The notes under the pieces are model-generated. The model made no database searches. It worked only from the letters and a program-made list of their open reading frames with translations, and was not told the origin of the DNA. From contig JBBPTG010000154.1 in NCBI GenBank assembly GCA_038093975.1, positions 1 through 52,422 of the forward strand: a DNA stretch of 52,422 nucleotides, read 5' to 3'. Positions 21,242-30,786 of this stretch are shown here, in pieces. The first letter of the stretch is position 1; each line of letters starts with the position of its first letter. The position numbers and the translations under genes are program-made. This stretch comes from Chalciporus piperatus (lineage: Eukaryota; Basidiomycota; Agaricomycetes; Boletales; Boletaceae).

Positions 21242-22059
21242 ATGACTGGATTACTGGAGTGACTGGATTACTGAGGTGACTGGTTGACTGGAGTGACTTG
21301 TGTGACTTGTGTGACTGGAGTGACTGGAGTGACTGGATTACTGGACCACTGAGTGACTAGATTACTGGAATACTGGAATACTGGATGGCTGGAGTAATGA
21401 GACAACTGGATTGCTGGATGACTAGAGCACTGGGCTACTAGGCTGCTGAGATGACTACATGACTGGGAAACTGAGCTACTAGGCTACTGAGATGTCTGGA
21501 TGACTGGAACACTGGGCTACTGAGCTACTGAGACTACTGAAGTGACTGGATGATTGGATGACTGGGCTGCTGGGTTACTGGAACTACTGGATGACTGGAT
21601 GACTGGGATGCTGGGTTACTGGAACTACTGGATGACTGAATGACTGAATGACTGGGCTACTGAGACTACTGAAGTAACTGGATGACTTGATGACTGGGCT
21701 GCTGGGTTACTGGAACTACTGGATAACTGGAACACTTGGCCACTGGACTAATGAGACCACTGAAATGACTGAATGACTGGATGACTGAGCTACTGGGACT
21801 ACTGAAATGACTGGATGACTGGATGACTGGGCTGCTGGATGACTGAGACTACTGAGACTACTGGATGACTGAATGACTGAGCTACTGAAGCTACTGAAAT
21901 GACTGGATGACTGGGCCACTAGGCCACTGGGTTACTAAGACTACTGAAACTACTTGATGACTGGGTGACTAGGTTACTGAAACTACTGAAACTACTGAAA
22001 TTACTGGTTACTGGGCCACTGGACTACTGATTTAACTGATCCAGTCAATCCAGTAACTT
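21242..22059 (+). repeat. Minisatellite of about 8-11-bp units (TGACTGGA type)
   Basis: About 820 bp of degenerate tandem units such as TGACTGGA, ACTACTGGA and GGGCTACTGA, with higher-order repeats near 60-70 bp. Open frames inside it are low-complexity. The reverse-complement counterpart lies at 30787-31475. It runs directly into the 25-nt motif at 22060-22084 and the LINE. Confidence 0.85.
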
Positions 22060-22084
22060 CAGACTTTTTGCAGTCTTGCTGATG
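22060..22084 (+). repeat. 25-nt junction motif between minisatellite and LINE
   Basis: CAGACTTTTTGCAGTCTTGC followed by TGATG. It contains the inverted pair AGACT/AGTCT (a small hairpin). It matches the reverse complement of 30762-30786 at 24 of 25 positions. Confidence 0.7.
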
Positions 22085-24336
22085 GAAGACCAGGTCGCTC
22101 GACCACAGACTCCCTTCTCACCCTCACAAAATTCTGTTATGACTCTTGGGCCCACAGTGCTGATAAATATGTCTCAGTTCTCCTTCTAGACATCAAGGCA
22201 GCATTCCCAAGCGTAGTAGTCCCGGTCCTGCTCCATGAGCTCCGCAAGAAAGGAATCCCGGAGGAGTATGTATCATGGTATGAAAAACGGCTTCAGAACC
22301 GCAAAACCGTTCTCGTCTTCGACGATTTCATCTCCTCCCCCTTTCATATTCCTATGGGCCTAGACCAGGGCTGTCCACTCTCACCGATCGCATTTCTTTT
22401 CTATAACGCAGGTCTAATTGGCGCTGCCGAAGGAGCTCGGGATCGAATGATTCTGGGCTTCATCGACGACACCGCGCTCGCAGCAAGGGGAGGATCGTTC
22501 GAGGAGGCAAATGAGAAGCTGAGGGACATGATAGAAAGCGAGGAGGGAGCTTTAAAGTGGAGCGAAGAACATTTTTGCCAATTCGAATTAGACAAAACCG
22601 CACTCATCGAGGTCTCACGACGACGCGAATCGGGCCCCAATGAGGGAACGTCAATCCCGATCGCTCGTCCGCCCATTACCATCCGAGGCCATCGAATCCA
22701 ACCCTCAGCATCGCACAAATTCCTAGGCGTCATCATCGACCAGGAGCTCAGATTCAAAGAACACACCGCCTACGCCATAGCAAGAGGAACAAAGTATGTA
22801 CTAGCATGTGGAAGAATGATGAAAACAACGAAGGGAGTACAAGGAAAAATGATGAAGAAGCTATACGAGGGCGTCACCGTCCCGAAGATGCTGTACGCAG
22901 CGGAGGTGTGGGCGCCGGCGTTGGCCAAGAAAGGACGAGGACAGAAAGGCGGGGGATGGGGACCAAGGGGAGTTGCGAAGAAGATGGAAATGGTTCAGCG
23001 CACGGCGGCCATCTTGATCACGGGAGGTATGCGATCCACGGCCACCGACCTTTTAAACGCACACAGCGATCTCCTCCCCATTCATCTACTCATCCGCAAA
23101 CACTGCGTCCGCTCCACCCTTCGCCTCGCAACTCTCACAGATACAAACCCGGTCGCCAAAGCTCTCCGACAAGCGCACAGAAGCAGAAAGCGTCACCAAT
23201 CCCCCTTACACCTACTAGCGGGCGAGTTTCGAGTTAACCCACGCTCGGTCGAGAAGATCCAACCAGTTAGACACGACACAAAGTGGAAACCGCCGGTCGA
23301 GGTAGACATCGCGGACAGCAAGGAGATAGCCATAGCGCAGGACGTAGTTGCAGAGGTGGAAGAGGAGATTTGCCTGTACTCGGATGGATCAGGTATGGAA
23401 GGAGGAATTGGAGGGGCGGCGGTCTTGAGACGAGGAGGGAGAAAGGAGAAAGAGCTTCGGTTTTACTTGGGAACGGACAAGGAGCATACGGTCTACGAAG
23501 GGGAATTGGTAGGGATGATACTCGCGGTCGAGTTACTGCGCCAGGAACGGTCAGTCCGCTCAGTCTCGCTCGCGATCGACAACCAGGCGGCCATAAAGGC
23601 AACATCCTCATTTCAGTCAGGCCCGGGGCATTACCTCACTGATATCCTTCACAAAAGCCTTCGCTCGACCCTCAACCGCCTCAACCTTGAGAGTCTAAAG
23701 CTCAGATGGTCGCCAGGGCACACCGGGATTCCGGGCAACGAGGAGGCAGACGAAAGCGCGAAACAGGCTGCTCAGGGGAACACAAGCGAGCCCAGATCTT
23801 TACCCAAGTCTCTACGGGGCCAGAAAGGGAGACCACGCATCCTGCCGCTCAGCAAATCCGCTCTCAAACAAAAGTACGCCGCAGAGCTGAAACAGCTCAA
23901 CTCGCATGTCTTCGAAACATCGCCCCGCGCCCGCACGGCCCGTCGCATTGACCCATCACTACCATCCAAAAAATTCCTAAAACTGATCAGCGACCTCCCA
24001 AAACGACATGCTTCCATCATCTTTCAACTATGAACTGGCCATGCCCCGCTGAATAAGCACCTTCATTGTATCACGAAAGCAGACTCCCCCAAATGCCCCA
24101 GATGCCGACGCAAAGACGAGACGGTCCTCCACTTCTTCCTCGAATGCACCGCGTACACAGCCCCCAGAAACGCCCTGCGGCGAGAGATCTCTCGAAAAGC
24201 CAGCAACATTAGCAGTCTATTAAGCGACAGCAGCTGCCTCGCGGCCACGCTACGATACATCCAAGCTACACAACGCTTTGCGCTCACGCACGGAAACCTC
24301 ACACCCCCTCGATCGATCGAACCCGAAGACCACTGA
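22078..24336 (+). pseudogene. LINE ORF2 fragment: reverse transcriptase, RNase H, C-terminal zinc knuckle
   Basis: The frame is open from 22078 to a TGA at 24031-24033 and then continues in the same frame to 24336. RT motifs visible: LLLDIKAAFPSV (motif A), MGLDQGCPLSPIAF (motif B) and ILGFIDDTALAA (motif C, FIDD). RNase H follows, with LYSDGSGMEGGIGGA, the Glu in YEGELVGMILA, AIDNQAAIKA and SPGHTGIPGNEEAD. Past the stop, CPRCRRKDETVLHFFLEC is the terminal CCHC motif of this class of LINEs. The stop separates a catalytically complete RNase H from the zinc knuckle; CGA to TGA is the simplest origin. With no 5' part it cannot be autonomous. The first in-frame ATG (22354) is internal, not a true start. 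Confidence 0.85.
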
Positions 24337-24571
24337 AAAAGCCTAACCGTCTCGACCTACATCTCTCCTGCACTCCCGCGGTACTTACTTTCTCCTTGCT
24401 CCCTTAGCCACACATTTCTAGTCTCTTGAGACACCGCCCGCAGGGCGCATGACATAGTACACTACTTAAAAACACACGGACACGTAAAGTACACCCTCGC
24501 ATGTAATGTCTACCAAGGGGCTAAGCCCCATAGGACAATAAACACGGTTTCAAAAAAAAAAAAAAAAAAAA
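22085..24571 (+). mobile_element. 5'-truncated non-LTR retrotransposon (LINE)
   Basis: The copy starts inside the reverse transcriptase domain and ends in a 20-nt poly(A) at 24552-24571, preceded by GGACAATAAACACGGTTTC. Everything upstream of RT motif A (ORF1, endonuclease, RT start) is missing, as expected from incomplete target-primed reverse transcription. No target-site duplication could be assigned because the 5' side is the minisatellite. The 3' UTR (24337-24551) has no gene. Confidence 0.85.
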
Positions 24572-24634
24572 CACCGAAGAATCGTGGATCATATATACGG
24601 AATGGAGAGCGAAATGCAGTGAGCCCGTGTTCAG

Positions 24635-24781
24635 CAGGGGGATTTTACTTTTGCGTTAGGAGATTTAGGTACGCTCGTCATCCTGGATTCGGATGTCATC
24701 ATCCTGAACTCGTTCGCGGATGCGACTGAACTGCTGGAGAAACGCTCACAGATATACTCCGAGTTGAACATAGACTTTTCT
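24635..24781 (+). pseudogene. Cytochrome P450 fragment
   Basis: About 45 codons in one frame read GDFTFALGDLGTLVILDSDV, IILNSFADATELLEKRSQ and IYSE. This resembles the N-terminal region of basidiomycete P450s (pattern GD..Y...LG...V.LNS...A.DLLEKRS.IYSDRP). The heme-binding Cys region is absent and no further exon was found. It lies between the LINE poly(A) and the truncated 3' end of the HET gene, on the opposite strand to HET. The identification is by pattern only. Confidence 0.45.
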
Positions 24782-24799
24782 GATCCTGTATGTGGCGCA

Positions 24800-26473
24800 C
24801 TACATTTGGAAGAAAGCCATCAGCGATTGATGCGTTACTACCGTTCGAGTCCGGAGCATTCTACTGTACAAGCACCCACCCACCAGCGGCTCAACAAGGC
24901 GTACAGTACTCTGCTCGCATTTTGATCGAGTCCAGTCCTCAATATAGAACTGGATGACTTCGGCGGCGACATATTCTTGGTACGTCCAGCCGCGCGTGTT
25001 CCAAATACTTGCCGTGAGATCACCGGGTCTCGATGGCGACCTCACGCCTTGGAGGTAAACGATCGTCAAGGCTGACCCCCGATACCACTTGAACATCGAG
25101 ACCAACGATTCCTGAAGTACCATGAGATTGCTCTTGTCGATGCAACAGGTATCCGACCATGCCCACTTGAACCCAGCATTCCGCGCATGCAAGCAAAAAG
25201 TCTGTAACTTGTTGTTCTCGGGAGATGGATCGAGCTGATATACCGATTGGTCCCCGACCGTCTGGAAAAGTGGTTCATTGTAACCCCATCTGTGGAATAG
25301 CATCACGTAGCGGTAATATTTGTCTACTGCTTGCTCGATCTCCACGCGATCGACGTGGGTCGTCATCGAAGAGGCGAGTTCCGCATAGTTATGGATGCTC
25401 CGAACGAGGCCGCCTGTTTCGTTTTGTCGACGAGGCAGCCAGTAGTGGTGTCGATGAGCACGCGTGGCAAATCACGGATGGTCGGTTCGACAACACTGCG
25501 GATCATTGCCTCCTTGTTCACGAAGTTGACGTAGTTGACGCCAGCATCGCGTGCACCCGAGCAAACCTCTCGTAGCTGGTCGTTGACGGGTGAGGGCTCC
25601 AGGTCATATATCGATATATCCTCGACGGTCTTCAAGAGGCATGTGTCGTCATCCCAGCTGTGAGGTACCGTAATGTATCGGTAGTACTTGGCCACAGTGT
25701 GCTCGATATGAGCGCGGTCGATGTGCGTCGCCATCGAAGATACAAGCTCCTTGAAGGTTGACGATCCTTCAAATGTAGAGGCCTGTGTTGCTTTGTCGTG
25801 AAGACGACCAGTGACGGTGTGAATAGCCTGGCGGGGGAAATCCCGGAGAGTTCGCTCGACGATTCCGCGGATTATCGTTTCGGTTATCGATGGGTTGATA
25901 TATTGGTAATGAAGCGCTAAAAAAAGGATGAGTGAATGACTAAATGATTGAGTACATTTAAACTTCACATACCACGAGTCAGTGAATCAAGCGATTTCGC
26001 GAGCAATGAAAGCATCATCTTGTGTGCTTGGATGGCATCGTCATAATGTCCAGCACCGTGCAATGCCGCCCGTCTTCTCTCGTAACCCCAGGGAGACAAC
26101 GGGTCGAGCGTGATTGCCTGAGGAGCTGTGTATCAGGGATGGATCAATGCAGAGGTGAGGACAACGATACCTCATTCATATCATTCAAAGCGTCATTCCA
26201 CATAGACTCTGACGCTCGCTCCCTACTTCGAACAATGAAAAGTCTTTGCGGGGCTGGGAGGGAGAGCGCGACTGAACAATGAGTGATGGATTCATCCTTT
26301 TTCTGAGCTGTCGGTGCCATGTCTACAAGGCGTAATAGTGTCTCGATACATTGTTGTGAGAATACTGATGCAGATCAGTGCGATTGTTCAGAAGTGAGGA
26401 TGATCAAAATCTCACCGGTGATCCAGTCTGTACTATTCCCGTGTTCAGGTTTGCACTACTCACCGGCAGCCAT
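24800..26473 (-). pseudogene. HET-domain (heterokaryon incompatibility-like) gene, duplicated internally and broken
   Basis: Inferred exons: 26473-26464 (MAA), 26322-26171, 26117-25973, then 25916 onward, with GT-AG introns of 140, 53 and 56 nt. The N-terminal part has a TPR-like helix pair (WGYERRRAALHGAGHYDDAI). The HET domain is seen in KYYRYVMLFHRWGYNEPLF, WAWSDTCCIDKSNLMVLQES, MFKWYRGSALTIVYLQGV and NTRGWTYQEYVAAEVIQF. A unit of about 123 codons is present twice in tandem (about 25881-25513 and 25512-25145); only the second has the DTCCIDK core. Near 25370-25390 the second unit lacks 1 nt relative to the first, shifting the frame. The C-terminus is lost near 24870 and replaced by unrelated sequence next to a P450 scrap. 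HET proteins act in fungal non-self recognition and cell death; this copy is probably inactive. Confidence 0.75.
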
Positions 26474-26608
26474 ATTGAACGCTCCCATCAGCGACACAGA
26501 CCAAGGCGAGGAAATAATACTGTGTATGAGGCTAGTTCACCCATTTATGGATTGGTTCTAAATTCACACTGAGTGCCCGTTTCTGACATTGTCAAGGTTC
26601 CCTTGAAT

Positions 26609-26645
26609 GGCCGACTAGCTCAGTTGGTTAGAGCGTCGTGCTAAT
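26609..26645 (+). pseudogene. 5' half of tRNA-Ile(AAU), degenerate or element head
   Basis: GGCCGACTAGCTCAGTTGGT continues into TAGAGCGTCGTGCTAAT: acceptor strand, D-arm, A box and anticodon-loop start of fungal tRNA-Ile with anticodon AAU. The sequence then departs from the tRNA. A 3' half with the T-arm and an acceptor partner for GGCCGAC was not found within the next 200 nt, so this is not a functional tRNA gene. Confidence 0.6.
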
Positions 26646-27190
26646 ATACGAAGTCTTAGCTCTCAGGGGGGCCCTTGAACCTGAACCACCACCATGGTCA
26701 GGTTTTCCACGCTCCAAAAGAGCTGGCAAGGACGCAGAAAGCGGTGGGTAAACCATAATACCCAGCCCCCCCCCAACGTCGAGTACGCTAGGGACACTCA
26801 ACCACTATAAAAAGCATTGAACCGAAACCCAGAACCATGAAATGGCCCCGTAAAAGAAGGAATAACCAGTAAAAGACACGAAACTAACCTGACAAAAACA
26901 GACTGAACAGCGCCAACCGACCCAAACAATAACCCCACAACAGCCCAGAACAACGAAAGGAGGTATCCGTTAACATAACCGGATCAACGAACAAACCCCA
27001 GAGATCACCTAAAAAAGCCTGCCAGCACACAGACCAAAATCAGCAACCGGGAAACACCGAACGATTAAATATCGAACGATTAAGTATCGGAGACGTACTA
27101 CTCTCCCCCAAACAGCGAGATGACAACAAACACAACCGCCTCCACAGACAAAGAGAGAATCCTTCGCGTCCTGCAGACCATCAGAAAAAA
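26609..27190 (+). mobile_element. tRNA-headed repeat: SINE or 5' leader of a LINE
   Basis: The tRNA-Ile-like head with an internal pol III A box is followed by about 460 nt rich in A and C, with few T and no stable ORF. It contains a direct repeat of CGAACGATTAAATATCG (about 27058-27090). At 27120 an ATG opens a frame beginning MTTNTTASTDKERILRVLQ, which resembles the start of a LINE ORF1, and this ends at once. The unit may be a chimeric pol III-driven leader or a SINE borrowing a LINE leader. Moderate confidence only. Confidence 0.4.
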
Positions 27191-27347
27191 ACCCCTATGC
27201 CATAATAGGCCATTTGTGCTGCTATGGTGCACAAGGGGGCTTTTTGTGCTATAAGGGGGCCTTTTGTGCTATAGGATATACTTTGGCACCTTATGTGCCA
27301 TTTGATATCCCCAAATATTACATATGATATAGTATTGATAAAAATAT
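27191..27347. repeat. Short tandem words next to the second Plavaka copy
   Basis: Three diverged copies of TTTTGTGCTATAAGGGGGCC-like words, AT-rich, lying between the tRNA-headed repeat and the 3' end of the second Plavaka gene. They could be its subterminal repeats; no matching inverted copy was found. Confidence 0.35.
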
Positions 27348-28961
27348 CTAGTACAACGTCTGATAAGAGTACTTGCTAGACCAATTGTTGAGTAAAAAAG
27401 AAGAACAATTGTCTAGTACATTGTTGGACTTCCATTCTGATGGCCACTGGGATAAACCAGAAGCTAAAGGTATTAGTTGACAGGTTTGTCGTATAGTTTT
27501 AACAGAAACTATGTCTCCCTGAACAACAGCGGGCAAGTGAGAGGATGGATGCAAAGGAGCAGGTTTGGAAACAGTGTACATATTATGGAACTTGCCTGGG
27601 GAACTGGAGAGGCGGTACCATTCTATGTACGCCAATGGTTCCTTGGGCCAATTGGCAGGTGCTGGCGTCAACAGAGAAAGGGTGGCGGGTAATTTGAAAA
27701 TCACCCTCAGGCGCCCTATTCTCATTCCTGTGGCCCAGAGTCAGTGATGGAGATGATTGATTTAAAACAATGAACCCTTACCTTGTAAGCCTGCGGTCTC
27801 TGCATCTCCCCGGTAGGCCACTGCTACCGTGTCAAACCTGCCTGGCTTGGCCTTGATAGAGTCCACCCCCTCCTCACCATCGACGTCGTTGCCCAGGACA
27901 TCCAAGGCAAACTTGCAGGAATGCCAGACATCAAGCTTGTCAAAGGGAAGGTGGGCATAGGGGACAGCAGCTCGAGCAAGAGTTTCGCCTGCAGGGAGCA
28001 GGGAGTTGAGGTAGTTGCGAAGGTGGTGGGCAAAAGAGGGCGCATTGTGGTTTTTTTGAATGCTGGCGATGGTCTGATGGGGGACAGCAGGTTGTTGGGC
28101 GATGGCTAGTCCAGTGAGGGTGGATGTTGGGTTGGGTGGTTCTTGCTCCTCTTCTTCAGCATCGTCCTTGGTCCTGCTATTGATGTAGGTCTGAAATAAA
28201 GCTATCTTCTCTTGCCTCTCCAGCCAACGGGTCATCTGCGGAACTTCATTTCTGAAGTTGGATGCGCGCCACCCTTCCTTGGCCATGTCGATGTGAAAGC
28301 GTTCGAAAGCCTCCGTGTTGTAGTTGTCGGTGGTGCCGAAGTTGCGGATAGACTCAACGTAGTGCACCAAAGAGTGCACCTTGGGAATGTTGAGGTGATT
28401 GCGGATGCCCAGGCCGTCAGGAGAGGAGAGGAGGATAGACTTGCTCTGGTGGAACAAATCCAAAGACTCCTCCATCCATTTGAGGGAGTCATCGTCATAA
28501 GTGGCATACTGAGCAAGGTAAATGAAGTCCAGCAGCCCGCGGTAGCAGGCGAGGACCTGGGAGGGGACTTTACCGACCAGTAGCCCGAGCAAGATCCAGG
28601 CCATATCTTTCCTCTCCTTGCCGGCAATCTGGGAGAGTTTAGACCATCCGGAATGAAAATGGCGGACACCGAAGCAGGGAGGGAGGGCGCGGATGCGCTG
28701 GTCCAACTCGCGGGTCTCCATGAGGCTGGAGCACCAGAGAATGAGGTACTTGACAATACCATGGTAGAGTTGATGGAGAACATCCGGGGTCATGGAGAGG
28801 TGGATGTCGCAAAAGGGAAAACCATCCCAGAACGGCCTCGTGACGCCCCCTGAGATTAGCTCTTCCCTGCAAAGCTCTTGATAGTGGGAGGTGGAGATTG
28901 CGTTTGCTTTGGCTTCCCTAATGGATCCAATTGTCTCTTTCTGTCTTCCATGGACTAACAT
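27348..28961 (-). pseudogene. Second Plavaka transposase, C-terminal half
   Basis: Two exons (28961-27782 and 27727-27348) join through a 54-nt GT-AG intron to give an open frame of about 519 residues. Plavaka landmarks: HLSMTPDVLHQLYHGIVKYL (second catalytic Asp), NYNTEAFERFHIDMAKEGW (catalytic Glu), and the terminal region GRLRVIFKLPATL, LAYIEWYRLSSSPGKFHNMY, CQLIPLASG, SNVLDNCSSFLLNNW. The N-terminal half with the first catalytic Asp is not upstream on this strand; it lies on the opposite strand at 28973-29440. The protein is clearly different in sequence from the 3602-7165 transposase. Inactive because of the rearrangement. Confidence 0.75.
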
Positions 28962-28972
28962 TTACTCAAGAC

Positions 28973-29440
28973 TACAATTACAGAGACGCTTGCCCGAAGG
29001 GTCATGTGTGGCCCCAGTGATCATCTCGACAGACAAGATGCAGCTCACGCAGTTCTCGGGAGGGAAGTCGGCTTACCCAGTCTATCTCACTCTTGGCAAC
29101 ATCCCGCGGGCCATACGTCGCAAACCCAGTCAAAACGCTTGCATTCTAATCGGGTATCTGTCGGTCAGTAAGGATGTCGGGGAGAACCTGACCAAAAAGC
29201 AACAATCTGCCCGCATTCAACAGCTTTTCCATGACTCCATGCGATTATCCTGGAGCCACTTATCAAGGCTGGAGTGGAGGGAGTAGAGACGAGACGGGAG
29301 GATGGCCGTCGAGTCCACCCAATCCTTGCAGCATACGTGGCAGACTATCCCGAGCAGTGTCTGGTGACGTGCTGCAAGTATGGCACCTGTCCCAGATGCA
29401 AAGTCACCGAGGGCGAACTGGAAGGGCGACGTTCGGGGCA
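28973..29440 (+). pseudogene. Second Plavaka transposase, central segment, inverted
   Basis: The plus-strand frame reads VIISTDKMQLTQFSGGKSAY, PVYLTLGNIPRAIRRKPSQ, NACILIGYLSV and, after a frame change near 29244, [20 protein letters not shown] and [13 protein letters not shown]. These are the segments that normally precede the part encoded at 27348-28961, including the first catalytic Asp (STDK). The first base run follows an intron-like 3' end (ACTAACA branch, ACAG acceptor). The frame change fits a 1-nt deletion. The segment ends abruptly near 29440 at the truncated gag of another element. Confidence 0.7.
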
Positions 29441-29442
29441 GC

Positions 29443-29963
29443 CTAGAGATAGAATTGGATGGAATTCATCCAAGCAGTGCTCTTTTCAAAGGAGCCATCA
29501 AAGGCGTCTGGGGCTCCGATGCGGAGTTCAGTGGGTTTGGAGGAAGACATGGGGTTTATGAAGGTAGGGGGTACCTGATACGCTCCTGGTGCAAATGCGG
29601 GCGCGGGAAGGGAAGGAGTGGGGAAAGCTGGGGTTCGTGGGGGAGCAGGTGACACAGGGAACTGTGGTGCTCTCCGGGATATTGGGGTTGGTGACGGTGG
29701 TGTTGGTGACCTTGGGATGGTTACAGCTGAGGAAAATTCGTGGGAGAGGTGAAGGGTTTCTTCTTGTTCCTCTTGGGTGGTGATTGGTTCGTCGTAAAGA
29801 TCTGAGGTGTCGTAGGGGTTAGAGGAGTTTTCCTCTTCAGGTGAGCCCGAGTCAGAGGATTCGGGGTTCTGTGGATTAGCGATCTCTCGTGGGAGGCCAG
29901 CGAGAGGTGTTGAGGCAAGGTCATTGGGAAATGGTGGAGGTCTACAGCGAAGGTAGCCTTCAA
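29443..29963 (-). pseudogene. Truncated gag of a Ty3 element (family D)
   Basis: Minus-strand frames read MKATFAVDLHHFPMTLPQHL at the start and, in another frame, [20 protein letters not shown] followed by WMNSIQFYL. The second is the beginning of the gag capsid region of Tf-like Ty3 elements. The rest of gag and all of pol are missing; the sequence is joined directly to the Plavaka fragment at about 29443. The frame change inside shows further decay. Confidence 0.55.
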
Positions 29964-29967
29964 GGGT

Positions 29968-29978
29968 AAGTTAGACCT
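29968..29978 (-). promoter_or_regulatory. Self-priming primer-binding site, family D element
   Basis: AGGTCTAACTT on the minus strand, 2 nt after the LTR edge, is the exact reverse complement of AAGTTAGACCT in the LTR (30168-30158). That segment lies 33 nt downstream of the TATA box at 30201-30194. Same layout as elements A, B and C with a different 11-mer. Confidence 0.75.
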
Positions 29979-29980
29979 TT

Positions 29981-30457
29981 TGTTATGCTTGTACCGGGTA
30001 GGTCAAAGCGTAGACACAAAAGCCTAGTCAAAGACAAGGGTTTCAAAGGTAGCCTAACGATGGGATGTCCACGTTAAGGCCTAGCGTCCGTTCAAGAGTG
30101 GGACGGTGACTCTCAGAGGGTTCAAAGGAAGCGAGGAATGACCAAGCTGGATTGTGTAGGTCTAACTTAAGGTTACAAGAAAAGACTCGAGGGTTTATAT
30201 AGGTAAAGGAACAAGTTAAGGGCAGGCATAGAAGGAGTCGGAATATGTAAGAACAAGTCATGACGAATAAGAATGAGTCATGCTCAGTAATCATATGAGT
30301 CAGCGATGACGAAGTGTAGAAGTTGAAAGAACACGAGAGAACATTCACTGACTAAGACAAAGTAAGAAACGAGAGGCCTAGGCGGGACTCGAACCAGCGA
30401 CTAGGACTTAGTACAAGGCAAAGGAAAAGGAAAAGGAAAGAATGGGGAATCGTAACA
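29981..30457 (-). repeat. 5' LTR of truncated family D Ty3 element
   Basis: Begins TGTTACGATTCCCC on the minus strand and ends with AAGCATAACA. It is closely similar to 51686-52156. It contains TATATAAA at 30201-30194 and, near its U3 start, GGTTCGAGTCC, which looks like a tRNA T-arm/B box. Confidence 0.8.
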
Positions 30458-30515
30458 AGACAAGTGACCACCGTATCGTAGGTATGACGAACTCCATGAG
30501 GAGAGGACCGTTATC

Positions 30516-30761
30516 TTTTTTGTTTTTTGTTTTTTTTTTTGAATCCATTATTGTCCCTTGTGGGGCGGTAACCCTATGTAGGACAATACTGTACGATGTA
30601 ACTAGCTACGAACCACACCAGTGGTACTAGAAAAAAAGTAACAATGATTCCAGATAATCATAGGCCTGTCCCGCCGAGACGCGCAGACGCGCGAGGAAGA
30701 GTGGGGGAGAGTCATGTAATGGTAAGTACAGGTCAGAACAAACGACAAAGACAAATGGCCA
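30516..30761 (-). mobile_element. 3' end of a LINE, heavily 5'-truncated
   Basis: A T-rich tract at 30516-30540 (poly(A) on the minus strand) is preceded in sense by GGGACAATAATGGATTC. This resembles the end of the LINE at 22-24.5 kb (GGACAATAAACACGGTTTC), with a similar short GGGGC/GCCCC context. Only about 220 bp of 3' UTR remain. Its 5' end meets the same 25-nt motif and minisatellite as the larger LINE copy. Confidence 0.6.
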
Positions 30762-30786
30762 CATCAGCAAGACTGTAAAAAGTCTG
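30762..30786 (-). repeat. 25-nt junction motif, inverted copy
   Basis: Reverse complement matches 22060-22084 at 24 of 25 positions and again lies between the minisatellite and LINE-derived sequence. Confidence 0.7.

Noticed and set aside
21242..22059. CRISPR-like array or coding repeat protein
   Set aside because: Units are short (8-11 bp), degenerate and contiguous with no spacers of constant length; the organism is eukaryotic. The open frames come from the lack of stops in the repeat.
26609..26700. Functional tRNA-Ile gene with an intron
   Set aside because: The 5' half is convincing but no T-arm and no 3' acceptor strand complementary to GGCCGAC were found within a plausible intron distance.
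27477..27747. Plus-strand frames of 60-71 codons
   Set aside because: They are antisense shadows of the final exon of the second Plavaka gene, which has clear homology on the minus strand.
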